This document shows, one piece after another, positions 26,737-34,870 of a stretch of DNA of 64,000 bases (positions are counted from its first letter, which is position 1; each line of letters opens with the position of its first letter). Position numbers and translations under genes: made by a program. Below the pieces are notes generated by a model. The model had not been told where the DNA came from. It saw nothing but the letters and a program-made list of their open reading frames with translations, and did not search any database. The DNA comes from DATFVA01 sp963743325 (lineage in GTDB: Bacteria; Bacteroidota; Ignavibacteria; Ignavibacteriales; Ignavibacteriaceae). The stretch lies in contig CAVUOZ010000005.1 in the NCBI GenBank assembly GCA_963743325.1, forward strand, positions 310,001 to 374,000, in the 5' to 3' direction.

Positions 26737-27702
26737 TCAGAAGCCTAATCTTTCCATATCAGCCACAAGCGATTTAACTGCTGAAACAGAATTATCAAGC
26801 AGTGACTGTTCCTGTGCATCGAGAGAAAATTCAACGATTTTTTCTACACCTTTGGAACCAAGAACTGCAGGTACGCCTACATAATACCCCTTAACGCCGA
26901 ATTCACCGTCCAGATATGCACAAACGGGAAGTAATCTCTTTTCGTCTCTTAAAATTGATTCTGCCATAGCTATCGCAGCCGCAGCAGGTGAGTAAAATGC
27001 CGATCCTGTTTTGAGCAGTTTAACAACCTCACCCCCGGCCATCTTTGTTCTTTCAACTATATTATGCATGACTTCCTGGGCTTTAGTTTTGTCATTGTAT
27101 TTCTTTTCAAGTAATTCCATTGCAGGTATTCCGTTTACATTTGCATAACGAACTATCGGGACCATGGTATCACCGTGTCCGCCAAGCACCATTGTGTTCA
27201 CATCTTTTACGGAAACTCCAAGCTCCCATGCTATAAAAGTAGAAAATCTGGATGAATCCAGCACTCCCGCCTGTCCAAGTACACGGTGATGATCAAACCC
27301 TGTAACTTTCTTAAATAATGTTACCATCGCATCCAGAGGATTAGAAATAATCAAAACTATGGCTTTAGGTGCATACTTCTTAACATTCTCAGCAACCGTT
27401 TTCATTATTTTTGCATTAGTGACAAGCAGATCATCTCTGCTCATTCCCGGCTTTCTGGGTAAACCGGCAGTAATTATCACTAAATCGGAATTTTCGATAT
27501 CCTTATAATCATTTGTACCTGTGACATTTGCATCGAAGCCGTCAATTCTTGCTGCTTCGCCTATGTCAAGAGTCTTACCTTGGGGCATATCCTCCACAAT
27601 ATCATACATTATCACGTCGCCCAATCGTTTCATACCAATTAGTTGAGCCAGAACTCCGCCGATCTGTCCGCCGCCGATTAATGCTATTTTATTTCTTCCC
27701 AT
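26737..27702 (-). CDS. mdh: Malate dehydrogenase
   Basis: 321 residues of the LDH-like MDH type. NAD-binding GGGQIGG (residues 10-16), substrate loop GLPRKPGMSRDDLL with the catalytic arginines (about 80-93), ISNPLDAM, and the catalytic histidine in VLGGHGDTMVP (about 173-183) are intact. It interconverts malate and oxaloacetate in the citric acid cycle. AGAGGAAAG upstream supports the ATG at 27702. A degenerate second MDH gene starts 144 bases away on the opposite strand. Confidence 0.95.
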   Translation of the reverse strand: MGRNKIALIGGGQIGGVLAQLIGMKRLGDVIMYDIVEDMPQGKTLDIGEAARIDGFDANVTGTNDYKDIENSDLVIITAGLPRKPGMSRDDLLVTNAKIMKTVAENVKKYAPKAIVLIISNPLDAMVTLFKKVTGFDHHRVLGQAGVLDSSRFSTFIAWELGVSVKDVNTMVLGGHGDTMVPIVRYANVNGIPAMELLEKKYNDKTKAQEVMHNIVERTKMAGGEVVKLLKTGSAFYSPAAAAIAMAESILRDEKRLLPVCAYLDGEFGVKGYYVGVPAVLGSKGVEKIVEFSLDAQEQSLLDNSVSAVKSLVADMERLGF

Positions 27703-27790
27703 ATTCTTTCCTCTAAGTTTTTATGAATTTGATATTTCAGATGGAAACTGAAACAATACTTATAAACAAAAATAATTATGTATGATTCCA

Positions 27791-27822
27791 TTTGCAAAGC
27801 TTGGTTTATATTCTATATTTTG
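27791..27822 (+). promoter_or_regulatory. Promoter candidate of the mdh remnant
   Basis: TTTG at 27791-27794, a 19-base spacer and TATATTTTG at 27814-27822, close to TTTG-N19-TAnnTTTG. AGAAGG (27835-27840) five bases before ATG 27846 shows that the ribosome site is preserved too. Confidence 0.4.
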
Positions 27823-27845
27823 AAATCCATAATAAGAAGGTTATA

Positions 27846-28163
27846 ATGAAAAAAATTACTGTAATCGGTGCAGGCAATGTGGGTTCATCAGCAGCACAGC
27901 GTCTCGCAGAAAAACAGCTTGCCGAACAGGTTGTACTGCTTGACATTGTAGAAGGACTTCCTCAAGGTAAAGCCCTGGATATCCGGCAGAGTAGTCATAT
28001 TGAAGGATTTGATACTGAAGTGACAGGCACCAATGACAATAAAGATACTGCTTCTTCTGACATAGTAATTATTGAGATGAAAATGGGAGAAACGGGGCTT
28101 AATGCATTAAGGAATTCAGCAGATAGTGTTATTCATACAATTAATAAACTAAGTAATATTTAG
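27846..28163 (+). pseudogene. Malate dehydrogenase remnant with large internal in-frame deletion
   Basis: The 105-codon open frame has an MDH N terminus (MKKITVIGAGNVGSSAAQRLAEKQ..., VLLDIVEGLPQGKALDI, VTGTNDNKDTASSDIVII; residues 1 to about 76). It then passes without a stop into residues resembling the last MDH helix (EMKMGETGLNALRNSADSVIHTINKL), comparable with EFSLDAQEQSLLDNSVSAVKSLVADM in the intact mdh. About 200 central residues are missing, including both catalytic arginines and the catalytic histidine. The product could not be an MDH. Promoter-like boxes and a good ribosome site remain. Its end overlaps the end of the convergent ATPase gene by 15 bases. Confidence 0.8.
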
Positions 28164-28562
28164 TACAAGTATCGTCTCGGTTCCTTCAGGAGTAATATTG
28201 TATCGCAGATCATCCATATAAACCCGCATCAGGTATAGACCTCTTCCTGAATCCTTAAGAAGATTTTCAGGATTGGTTGGATCAGGAACTTCCTCAGGCT
28301 GAAAACCCGGTCCCTCATCTTTGATGGTAACATATAGCTTGCCTTCGATAACTTTAGCCGTAATCTGGACAAGTTTTGCTTTGTTACTTTTATTTGCATG
28401 GATAATTGCATTAGTGGTCGCTTCAGTTACAGCAAGAAGCAATGCAGATAATTTATCATCATCCAATCCGAGATCTTTTGCAAAATAGTTTATGAATTCC
28501 TCAACGGTAATGAGATTATTTGGATCGCTCTCTATCTCAAGATAGTATTTTTCTTCTGCCAA
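28149..28562 (-). CDS. RsbW/SpoIIAB-type ATP-binding protein (anti-sigma or kinase-like)
   Basis: 137 residues of the HATPase_c_2 fold: N-box LAVTEATTNAIIHANK (about 42-57), G1 IKDEGPGF (about 82-89), G2 DSGRGLYLMRVYMDDL (about 107-122). Such proteins phosphorylate anti-sigma antagonists or bind sigma factors. No antagonist or sigma gene is adjacent, so its partner is unknown. The start is TTG 28562, with AGGAA about six bases upstream on the minus strand. It lies 52 bases after the outer-membrane protein gene and may be in its transcript. Confidence 0.82.
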   Translation of the reverse strand: MAEEKYYLEIESDPNNLITVEEFINYFAKDLGLDDDKLSALLLAVTEATTNAIIHANKSNKAKLVQITAKVIEGKLYVTIKDEGPGFQPEEVPDPTNPENLLKDSGRGLYLMRVYMDDLRYNITPEGTETILVLNIT

Positions 28563-28614
28563 ATTTATTCCTGAATTTGATTTCGTAAAATAGGAAATTT
28601 TTATTTTATTCCAA

Positions 28615-30516
28615 TCAAAAATTCCAATTTACTTCAAATGAAAGATTCGCCTGCTGTCGCTTTGATTTATCGACAGTTACAAATTCATACCACCCATAAA
28701 TTCTAAAATAAATGGAATTTTCTACCAGCCATAATATTTCAGTCAGCGGTCCTATGCTAAGATAATCAGAATCTTTAATTTTATTCCTGCCTTCGTAATT
28801 AAAAGTCACAAGTGAGAAAATCCTGCTTCCGAGACCAAAACTAACATTATCATATTTCAGGACAAGTTTCGGCTCCACGTAAATTTCCTGGAGATAACGT
28901 ACAGGCTTTTCGGAGAAAGCAGACCAGTTGAGTTCTCCCTGCTCGGAAAGTTTAACGTAGCCGTAATTTTTAATAGAAAATTTAGTGCCAAGCCTGATTG
29001 TGCTTGAATCTGTTGCTGTAAACTGACGAAAACTGAAACTTCGCAGGTTGGGTACCACATCACGAAAATCATAAACGGTATAATTTGCAGCCACCTCAAA
29101 TTCATTTATTGAACTGACATTTAAACCATGGTAATCACCACCTGCAGAAAATTTCAGGATACGGTTAATATTGTTATTTGAACTTTTCTCGGAAAAAATA
29201 TAGACTATATGACTTTGTGTTGCCTCCCCGGTTAAAAACGCATTAAAGAAAGGAGTCAGAACTCTGATATATCTTAACCGGATTATTGATAATAGTTCGT
29301 CTCTGTCATCAAAATTGTCGGCGCTCGGCGTATCATATCTCAGTTTATTCTGGTAAACACTGAAAGACACTATATCTGCATCGGAAATATTCCAGTCGCC
29401 CAGTATTGAAACAGCGATTCTTGCTGAATTATTATTTTTTTGGTTCTCTATATCCTGACGTTCATCAAAAAAAACTGAACCGCTGTTAAGGAAATTTTTT
29501 GCAATATGTTTTTCATCTCTTTCTGAATAATTGGCTTTCAGCCTTCCGGAAAAAGATGGTGTATTATATCTGAAATTAGATTCCAGCTCGAATTTTAATT
29601 CTTCAATCCTGGTATCAAAAACCGAATTAGATAAAACCTGTTCCGGGTGATATCTTGTATCCCGGTTGATGTTCCTCCAATCCAGCCTGCCTGAAAGATC
29701 CAGTCCGAAATTATTTAAGAAATTATTATATGTTAAACCGTCCTGCAGCAGATATGCTGTTTCATTCCTGCTCTCGATATTGTTAGTTATATCATATTGA
29801 CTTGAGATAAGAGAATCTGCAGAGTAATAAAAATCTTTTCTGTTTTGAGAGAAAGCCGTGGTAATTAAATTACTGACATCGTTGCTGAAAATGCTGTTTG
29901 CCAGCAGGTTAAAGTATCTTAATATATTTTTTCTTGGTGAAATATCATCATTCCTGAATCTTAATTGTGAAGACAGACTGAAATTCGAAAGGTCGTAATT
30001 ATCAAGTACTCCCTCTCCGCCGTATATTAGACCGTTATCGCTTTCACCAATTTGCCTGTTATTGGTGTACCCGAAGAAAGGAGAAACATGAACTTTAGCA
30101 CCTGGCGTTATATCACTAAAAATTAAGGCATTTGAAACCGAAGCCTGGTTAATCTCAATTTTCCGGTTATCTGAAAGGATTGTGTTATTGCTCATTAGAC
30201 CTAATTTAATGAACTGATTGACTGTATATGCAGCGGAAGCTGAAAAAAATTGTTCATCCTTTATGCTTTTTTCGGCTGATTTAACGAACGTTGAATTATA
30301 ATCTTCAGTAACATCAAAAGAAAATTTATCAAATACCTGGTTGTAAAAAAGTTTTGACGCTAAATAATATGTATTAAGATCTTTATTCAGTTTAGTGGAT
30401 AAAAGATTTAGGGGGTTCTCAGCAAGGATATATTGAAGGCTATCAATTTCAGACTGCGCACGCAGATAGCCGGCAGCTAAAAAAGGAATCAGAATTAAGA
30501 GATAATATCTTTTCAA
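28615..30516 (-). CDS. Outer-membrane beta-barrel protein, function unknown
   Basis: 633 residues. Signal peptide MKRYYLLILIPFLAAGYLRAQ, then repeated amphipathic strands with many asparagine, serine and aromatic residues, ending NLSFEVNWNF with a terminal phenylalanine, as expected for a large outer-membrane barrel. No TonB plug or other named domain was recognised. The start codon appears to be TTG at 30516, since this places the signal peptide exactly; no strong ribosome site is seen. It follows the fibronectin-III lipoprotein gene by 86 bases, so the two envelope proteins may work together. Confidence 0.65.
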   Translation of the reverse strand: MKRYYLLILIPFLAAGYLRAQSEIDSLQYILAENPLNLLSTKLNKDLNTYYLASKLFYNQVFDKFSFDVTEDYNSTFVKSAEKSIKDEQFFSASAAYTVNQFIKLGLMSNNTILSDNRKIEINQASVSNALIFSDITPGAKVHVSPFFGYTNNRQIGESDNGLIYGGEGVLDNYDLSNFSLSSQLRFRNDDISPRKNILRYFNLLANSIFSNDVSNLITTAFSQNRKDFYYSADSLISSQYDITNNIESRNETAYLLQDGLTYNNFLNNFGLDLSGRLDWRNINRDTRYHPEQVLSNSVFDTRIEELKFELESNFRYNTPSFSGRLKANYSERDEKHIAKNFLNSGSVFFDERQDIENQKNNNSARIAVSILGDWNISDADIVSFSVYQNKLRYDTPSADNFDDRDELLSIIRLRYIRVLTPFFNAFLTGEATQSHIVYIFSEKSSNNNINRILKFSAGGDYHGLNVSSINEFEVAANYTVYDFRDVVPNLRSFSFRQFTATDSSTIRLGTKFSIKNYGYVKLSEQGELNWSAFSEKPVRYLQEIYVEPKLVLKYDNVSFGLGSRIFSLVTFNYEGRNKIKDSDYLSIGPLTEILWLVENSIYFRIYGWYEFVTVDKSKRQQANLSFEVNWNF

Positions 30517-30602
30517 ATGAAGAATGAAATATTAATCGGATGTTTTAATTTACATCAATAAAGTATTCAGGAAAAGAATTAAGTTCAATGGTAATTCGAA
30601 TT

Positions 30603-31580
30603 TTATTCGGGCTGAAGAAGAAAATCAGAAAGGGGAGGAATGCTGTTGGGGACAGGACTAGCAGTATAAGTAACAACCCTCCAGTAATAATCCTCATTAT
30701 AATTAATATAATTCCCGTCATAATCCACACGTACAGTATCATTAACTATATTTGTAGTAATCACTTTACCCCATACCTGACCAAAGATGGGGTTCGTCTG
30801 GAGTGAAACTTCATAGGTTGCAGGAATAGAAATTGCAATAAATTTAAATGTAAGGACGTTTGTTCTTACAGTTCCCACAGGATAGACAGCTTCAGCCATC
30901 GGGAGGATTTCATCATTCACCTCGCTGCTGGGACTACTTCTGAGATTACCTTTATCAACAGCCACAATTTTATAATAATAAGGCGTTAATAAAGAAAGAT
31001 TTGAGGTATCTGAAAAGTTTGATCGGGTGGAGAATCCTGTCAGTGAGGCACTGTCAGGGGTAACTCCTGAGTTTGTGCTTCTGTAAATAAAAAAACCGGC
31101 TATATCAGTTTCGTAACCTGGATCCCAGGTTATGTAGACTGAAATATTTCCAACCCAGTTCCTGGCATTTATTTCCGGGAATCTGGGAGCATAAGGTTCA
31201 TAGATATTTTGAGGAACAGCACTGACTATATTAGAAAGCGCACTTTCGAGGTTTTCGTTATCAAGCGCTGTTACACGATAAAAGTACTTAGTAGTATAAT
31301 TTAAAGAATCATCCATATAATAATTCTGATCAGTAAAACCGGCCAATGTGAAATTTGTACTATCGGTGCATCTATAAATATTGTAACCTATCAGGTCTAT
31401 CTCAACGTTAGCGTTCCAATCTATTTCTATTTCTCCGTCATACGCAGAATAGATTCTGACATTGGTCGGAACCGCAGGCGGTATGCCGCTGCCTGTAGCA
31501 TCAACAGGAGCATTTCGTTCACAACTATCCAGCAGTATTGCAATCAAAAAAAGCAGTAAAAGTATTCTGAGTGTCCGCAA
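30603..31580 (-). CDS. Lipoprotein with fibronectin type III repeats
   Basis: 325 residues. The N terminus MRTLRILLLLFLIAILLDSCERN is a lipoprotein signal with lipobox LDSC. Two FnIII domains follow, about 35-125 (PPAVPTNVRIYSAYDGEIEIDWNAN...IYRCTDSTNFTLAG...YFYRVTALDNENLES) and about 130-225 (PRFPEINARNWVGNISVYITWDPG...YYYKIVAVDKGNLRSSPSSEV), then a third beta domain. It is likely anchored in the outer membrane and mediates contacts. The start is TTG 31580 with AAGGTG upstream on the minus strand. Confidence 0.8.
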   Translation of the reverse strand: MRTLRILLLLFLIAILLDSCERNAPVDATGSGIPPAVPTNVRIYSAYDGEIEIDWNANVEIDLIGYNIYRCTDSTNFTLAGFTDQNYYMDDSLNYTTKYFYRVTALDNENLESALSNIVSAVPQNIYEPYAPRFPEINARNWVGNISVYITWDPGYETDIAGFFIYRSTNSGVTPDSASLTGFSTRSNFSDTSNLSLLTPYYYKIVAVDKGNLRSSPSSEVNDEILPMAEAVYPVGTVRTNVLTFKFIAISIPATYEVSLQTNPIFGQVWGKVITTNIVNDTVRVDYDGNYINYNEDYYWRVVTYTASPVPNSIPPLSDFLLQPE

Positions 31581-31688
31581 TTTTCACCTTAAAATGAATT
31601 GAAAAATAAATTCATAAATATTAACAATAAAGTCTTAAAAACTGCTTACTCCCTTATAAATAGCGCATTTGATGCACTACGGTTTAAA

Positions 31689-31719
31689 TTGACAAAATGG
31701 CTTTTTTTGGATAACTTTA
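31689..31719 (+). promoter_or_regulatory. Promoter candidate for the nuo operon
   Basis: TTGACA at 31689-31694, a 17-base spacer and TAACTTTA at 31712-31719, 25 bases before the ATG of nuoA. Boxes and spacing are identical to those before rplU. Confidence 0.65.
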
Positions 31720-31744
31720 ACATTCAAAAATTATACGAAAAGTG

Positions 31745-32113
31745 ATGATTGAACAATATATTCCGGTTTTTTTAGTAATTGGATTTGCAGTTGTGTTCGC
31801 CGTCGCAACCACGATGTCTTCGGATATTTTTGGTCCGCAGAGGCCCACTAAAGAGAAACTTTCTACCTATGAAAGCGGTATGAAACCTGTAGGAACAACA
31901 CGCGAAAGAATTTCAGTTAAGTATTACCTTGTTGCAATGTTCTTTATCATTTTTGACCTTGAGGTTATTTTCGTTTATCCATGGGCGGTGGAATTTAAGA
32001 AACTGCTTGGTGAATTCGGATTTTCGATATTTTATTCTATGTTAATATTTTTAATTGTACTCGAGTTAGGATACTTATATGTATATAAGAAAGGCGGATT
32101 TAAATGGGATTAG
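31745..32113 (+). CDS. nuoA: NADH-quinone oxidoreductase subunit A
   Basis: 122 residues from ATG 31745 (an in-frame GTG at 31742 is the alternative). Three membrane helices, about 5-27, 60-80 and 90-112, and the conserved TYESGMKPVG...RISVKYYLVAMFFIIFDLEVIFVYPWA core, including the FDLE glutamate. It is a membrane-arm subunit of complex I at the junction with the peripheral arm. It overlaps nuoB by 10 bases. Confidence 0.95.
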   Translation: MIEQYIPVFLVIGFAVVFAVATTMSSDIFGPQRPTKEKLSTYESGMKPVGTTRERISVKYYLVAMFFIIFDLEVIFVYPWAVEFKKLLGEFGFSIFYSMLIFLIVLELGYLYVYKKGGFKWD

Positions 32114-32625
32114 AAGCTAAATTAAAAGAAGAAGGATTTATTACTTCAACTATTGATGCTGTGGTTGCCTGGTCGCGTAAGAATTCTGTGTGGCCTATGC
32201 CTATGGGAATTTCCTGCTGTGCAATAGAAATGATGGCATCGGGTGACCCGAGGTATGACATAGCAAGATTCGGATCGGAAGTAATGAGATTTACTCCCCG
32301 CCAGTGTGATTTAATGATTGTCGCAGGTACTGTAACTTATAAAATGGCTCATGTTGTCAGAAAAATTTATGACCAGATGCCTGACCCCAAATGGGTGATT
32401 GCGATGGGTGCATGTACCTCATCCGGCGGAATGTACAGATCATATAACGTGGTACAGGGTATCGATCAGTTTTTGCCTGTTGATATTTACCTGGCAGGAT
32501 GCCCGCCCCGTCCTGATAATCTCTTGAACGCATTAATTCAGATTCAGAATAAAATCGGAAAAACCAAAGCAAGAGATTTCCAGGACAAAAAGCTTCCTGA
32601 TTTAAACGTCTTGCAGAATAGTTAA
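32104..32625 (+). CDS. nuoB: NADH-quinone oxidoreductase subunit B
   Basis: 173 residues. The ligands of iron-sulfur cluster N2 are visible: the tandem cysteines in ISCCAIEMMA (about 38-39), one in MGACTSSGG (about 103) and one in AGCPPRPDNLL (about 134). It passes electrons from the peripheral arm to quinone. It overlaps nuoA by 10 bases and is two bases from nuoC. Confidence 0.96.
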   Translation: MGLEAKLKEEGFITSTIDAVVAWSRKNSVWPMPMGISCCAIEMMASGDPRYDIARFGSEVMRFTPRQCDLMIVAGTVTYKMAHVVRKIYDQMPDPKWVIAMGACTSSGGMYRSYNVVQGIDQFLPVDIYLAGCPPRPDNLLNALIQIQNKIGKTKARDFQDKKLPDLNVLQNS

Positions 32626-32627
32626 AT

Positions 32628-33119
32628 ATGAACTTAAAAGAACTTATTCCTCAGAAACTTCAGGAAGAATTTCCAAAGGTAAACTTTGAATTTGTTGAAT
32701 ACCGAGGCGATTTATCCGTAAAATTTGAAAAAGAAAATGTCGCTGATATCTGCAGATTCTTAAAAGGGGACCCCGAACTGGAGTTTCGTTTATGCGAAGA
32801 TGTTACTGCTGTCGACTGGGCTAAAAGGAAGAACCGGTTTACAGTTGTTTATCATATCTTCTCTTTGAAGCATAATTTCAGATTAAGATTAAAGGCCGAC
32901 GTAGATGAATCAGATTGTACAATCGATACGGTATCTTCTATATGGAAAACAGCCGACTGGCACGAAAGAGAAACATATGATATGTTCGGGATAAAATTTA
33001 ATAATCATCCTGATTTAAGAAGAATGTATATGCCGGAAGATTTTGAGTATCATCCATTGAGAAAAGATTTTCCTTTAATGGGTATTCCCGGAAGTCTTCC
33101 ACTACCAAAAAAAGATTAA
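32628..33119 (+). CDS. nuoC: NADH-quinone oxidoreductase subunit C
   Basis: 163 residues. The conserved C-terminal segment WHERETYDMFGIKFNNHPDLRRMYMPEDFEYHPLRKDFPLMG is diagnostic of the 30-kDa subunit. It is a separate gene here, not fused to nuoD. nuoD follows after six bases. Confidence 0.95.
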   Translation: MNLKELIPQKLQEEFPKVNFEFVEYRGDLSVKFEKENVADICRFLKGDPELEFRLCEDVTAVDWAKRKNRFTVVYHIFSLKHNFRLRLKADVDESDCTIDTVSSIWKTADWHERETYDMFGIKFNNHPDLRRMYMPEDFEYHPLRKDFPLMGIPGSLPLPKKD

Positions 33120-33125
33120 GAGAAT

Positions 33126-34379
33126 ATGCCGAAACTATCCAAAGACGAAGTTCATCCTAAAATAATTGAAGCACTGCTGGGAGCTGACTCCGATATTAGT
33201 GTTGACGATGCTCTTGAGAATGAAATGATTCTGAATATGGGGCCGCAGCATCCGGCAACACACGGAGTGCTGCGCGTGCTGCTAAGACTCGATGGTGAAA
33301 CTGTTATAGCCAGTGTGCCTGAATTGGGATATCTCCACCGGGGATATGAAAAGATGGCCGAGAATATGAGCTATTATGAATTCATTCCTCACACTGACAG
33401 GCTTGATTATCTTTCCCCGATGGCAAATAATGTAGCGTGGGTTTTAGCTGTTGAAAAATTAACGGGAATAGAGGCTCCGCCAAGAGCACAGTATATCAGA
33501 ATGATGATTGCAGAACTGGCACGAATTGCCTCTCACCTGGTTGCTATCGGTTCACTCGCGATGGATGTGGGTGCTTTAACTGTATTTCTCTGGACATTGC
33601 GTGAAAGAGAGAAAATCCTTGATATATGGGATATACTTTGCGGGGCAAGGTTTACAAACAGCTATACGAGGATCGGGGGAGTAGCAAACGATGCGCAGCC
33701 TGAAGCCTTAGCTAAAACAAAATGGTTTATTGATCAATTTGATGAGAATCTTGACGAATGTGAGCGGCTTGTCAATACAAACAGGATTTTTATTGAAAGA
33801 TTAGAAGGCGCCGGAGTTATTTCCGGGGATGATGCAATTGAAATGGGTATGACCGGACCAAGCCTTAGAGGAAGCGGCGTTAATTTTGATCTTCGCAGAA
33901 ATTCTCCCTACCTGTGTTATAACGATATGGATTTTAAAGTAATAACTTATTCAGAAGGAGATTCTCTTGCCAGGTACTTTGTACGTTGTGATGAAGCAAG
34001 GGAAAGCGCTAAGATAGTGAGACAAATTCTTGATAAAATGCCGCGTGGTGAAGTATTACTTAATCAGCCTAAAAAAGTGCTTCCCCACAAAACTGAGATT
34101 TATACGAAGATGGAAGAACTAATATATGATTTTATGATAGTGAATTTCGGAATCAATCCGCCTGAAGGAGATATATACCATGCAATCGAAGGTTCTAAAG
34201 GTGAACTTGGATTTTATCTTGTCAGTAAAGGTGAGGGCCGTCCCTGGAGATGTAAAATCCGCAGCCCTTCGATGATAAATCTACAGTCACTGCCTCATTT
34301 GATAAAAGGACAGATGGTATCAGATGTGGTTGCAATTATCGGCAGTATTGATCCGATAATGGGGGAGGCGGATAAGTAG
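33126..34379 (+). CDS. nuoD: NADH-quinone oxidoreductase subunit D
   Basis: 417 residues. The MILNMGPQHPATHGVLRVLLRLDGE motif (about 35-60), LGYLHRGYEKMAE and the C-terminal RCKIRSPSMINLQSLPHLIKG...VAIIGSIDPIMGEADK are those of the 49-kDa subunit that forms the quinone site with NuoB. Translation ends at TAG 34377. The usual tight junction with nuoE is interrupted by a 486-base insert. Confidence 0.96.
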   Translation: MPKLSKDEVHPKIIEALLGADSDISVDDALENEMILNMGPQHPATHGVLRVLLRLDGETVIASVPELGYLHRGYEKMAENMSYYEFIPHTDRLDYLSPMANNVAWVLAVEKLTGIEAPPRAQYIRMMIAELARIASHLVAIGSLAMDVGALTVFLWTLREREKILDIWDILCGARFTNSYTRIGGVANDAQPEALAKTKWFIDQFDENLDECERLVNTNRIFIERLEGAGVISGDDAIEMGMTGPSLRGSGVNFDLRRNSPYLCYNDMDFKVITYSEGDSLARYFVRCDEARESAKIVRQILDKMPRGEVLLNQPKKVLPHKTEIYTKMEELIYDFMIVNFGINPPEGDIYHAIEGSKGELGFYLVSKGEGRPWRCKIRSPSMINLQSLPHLIKGQMVSDVVAIIGSIDPIMGEADK

Positions 34380-34393
34380 TTATTGATTGGTTA

Positions 34394-34415
34394 GTCATTG
34401 GTCATTAGTCAATAG
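34394..34415 (+). repeat. Left arm of inverted repeat around the IVP-like gene
   Basis: 22 bases, starting GTCATTGGTC. They match the reverse complement of 34849-34870 at 20 of 22 positions (differences at arm positions 10 and 19). It lies 15 bases after the nuoD stop codon. The immediate surroundings also contain shorter internal copies of TTGGTTAGTCA-type words. Confidence 0.75.
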
Positions 34416-34471
34416 GAATTTGTAAGTTTGCAGAAAATTTAATCGGGTAAAATCAATAAAAGGAGTCTGCA

Positions 34472-34836
34472 ATGCTTAAATTAGATGATCTTGAAGTTTA
34501 TCAATTATCAATGAATTTGTCTGATAAAATTTGGAATCTGGTTGTTAACTGGGATTCATCCGAAAAGTATACAATATGAACTCAATTTGTAAAGGCAGCT
34601 GATTCAATTTCATCGAATATCTCTGAAGGATTTGGAAGATATTTTACAAAGAAAACAGACAATTTTGTTATTATGGCAGAGGTTCTTTATCGGAAACTAA
34701 AACCTGGCTGACCAAAGCTTTCAGAAGAAAATTAATTTCGGAAGATTCGTTTAGATGTTTAATCGAAAAACTGGATACAAATCATTTAAAACTTAACGCT
34801 TATATAAAATCAATTGACAGACAAAAAAATCTTTAA
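34472..34836 (+). pseudogene. Four-helix-bundle (IVP / S23 ribosomal intervening-sequence) protein, decayed
   Basis: AGGAG (34461-34465) and ATG 34472 start a reading frame, LKLDDLEVYQLSMNLSDKIW and so on, that matches the TIGR02436 family. Codon 36 is TGA (34577-34579). After it the frame continues with the hallmark QFVKAADSISSNISEGFGRY. A one-base loss, most simply one T from a run at 34663-34666, shifts the frame. The remainder (YYGRGSLSETKTWLTKAFRRKLISED...) is intact in the other frame to TAA 34834-34836. So one nonsense codon and one frameshift have killed the gene. Family members are known from intervening sequences in 23S rRNA genes and from scattered chromosomal sites. Confidence 0.88.
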
Positions 34837-34848
34837 TAAAATTTTATA

Positions 34849-34870
34849 CTAATGACTAATTACCAATGAC
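34849..34870 (-). repeat. Right arm of inverted repeat, containing the nuoE start codon
   Basis: The 22 bases pair with 34394-34415 (20 of 22). The ATG of nuoE (34866-34868) falls inside this arm. No Shine-Dalgarno sequence is present in the 20 bases before it. Confidence 0.75.

Noticed and set aside
34472..34836. TGA read as selenocysteine or recoded in the IVP-like gene
   Set aside because: A second lesion, a frameshift at 34663-34666, is also needed to restore the protein, and the family has no selenocysteine; simple decay explains both.
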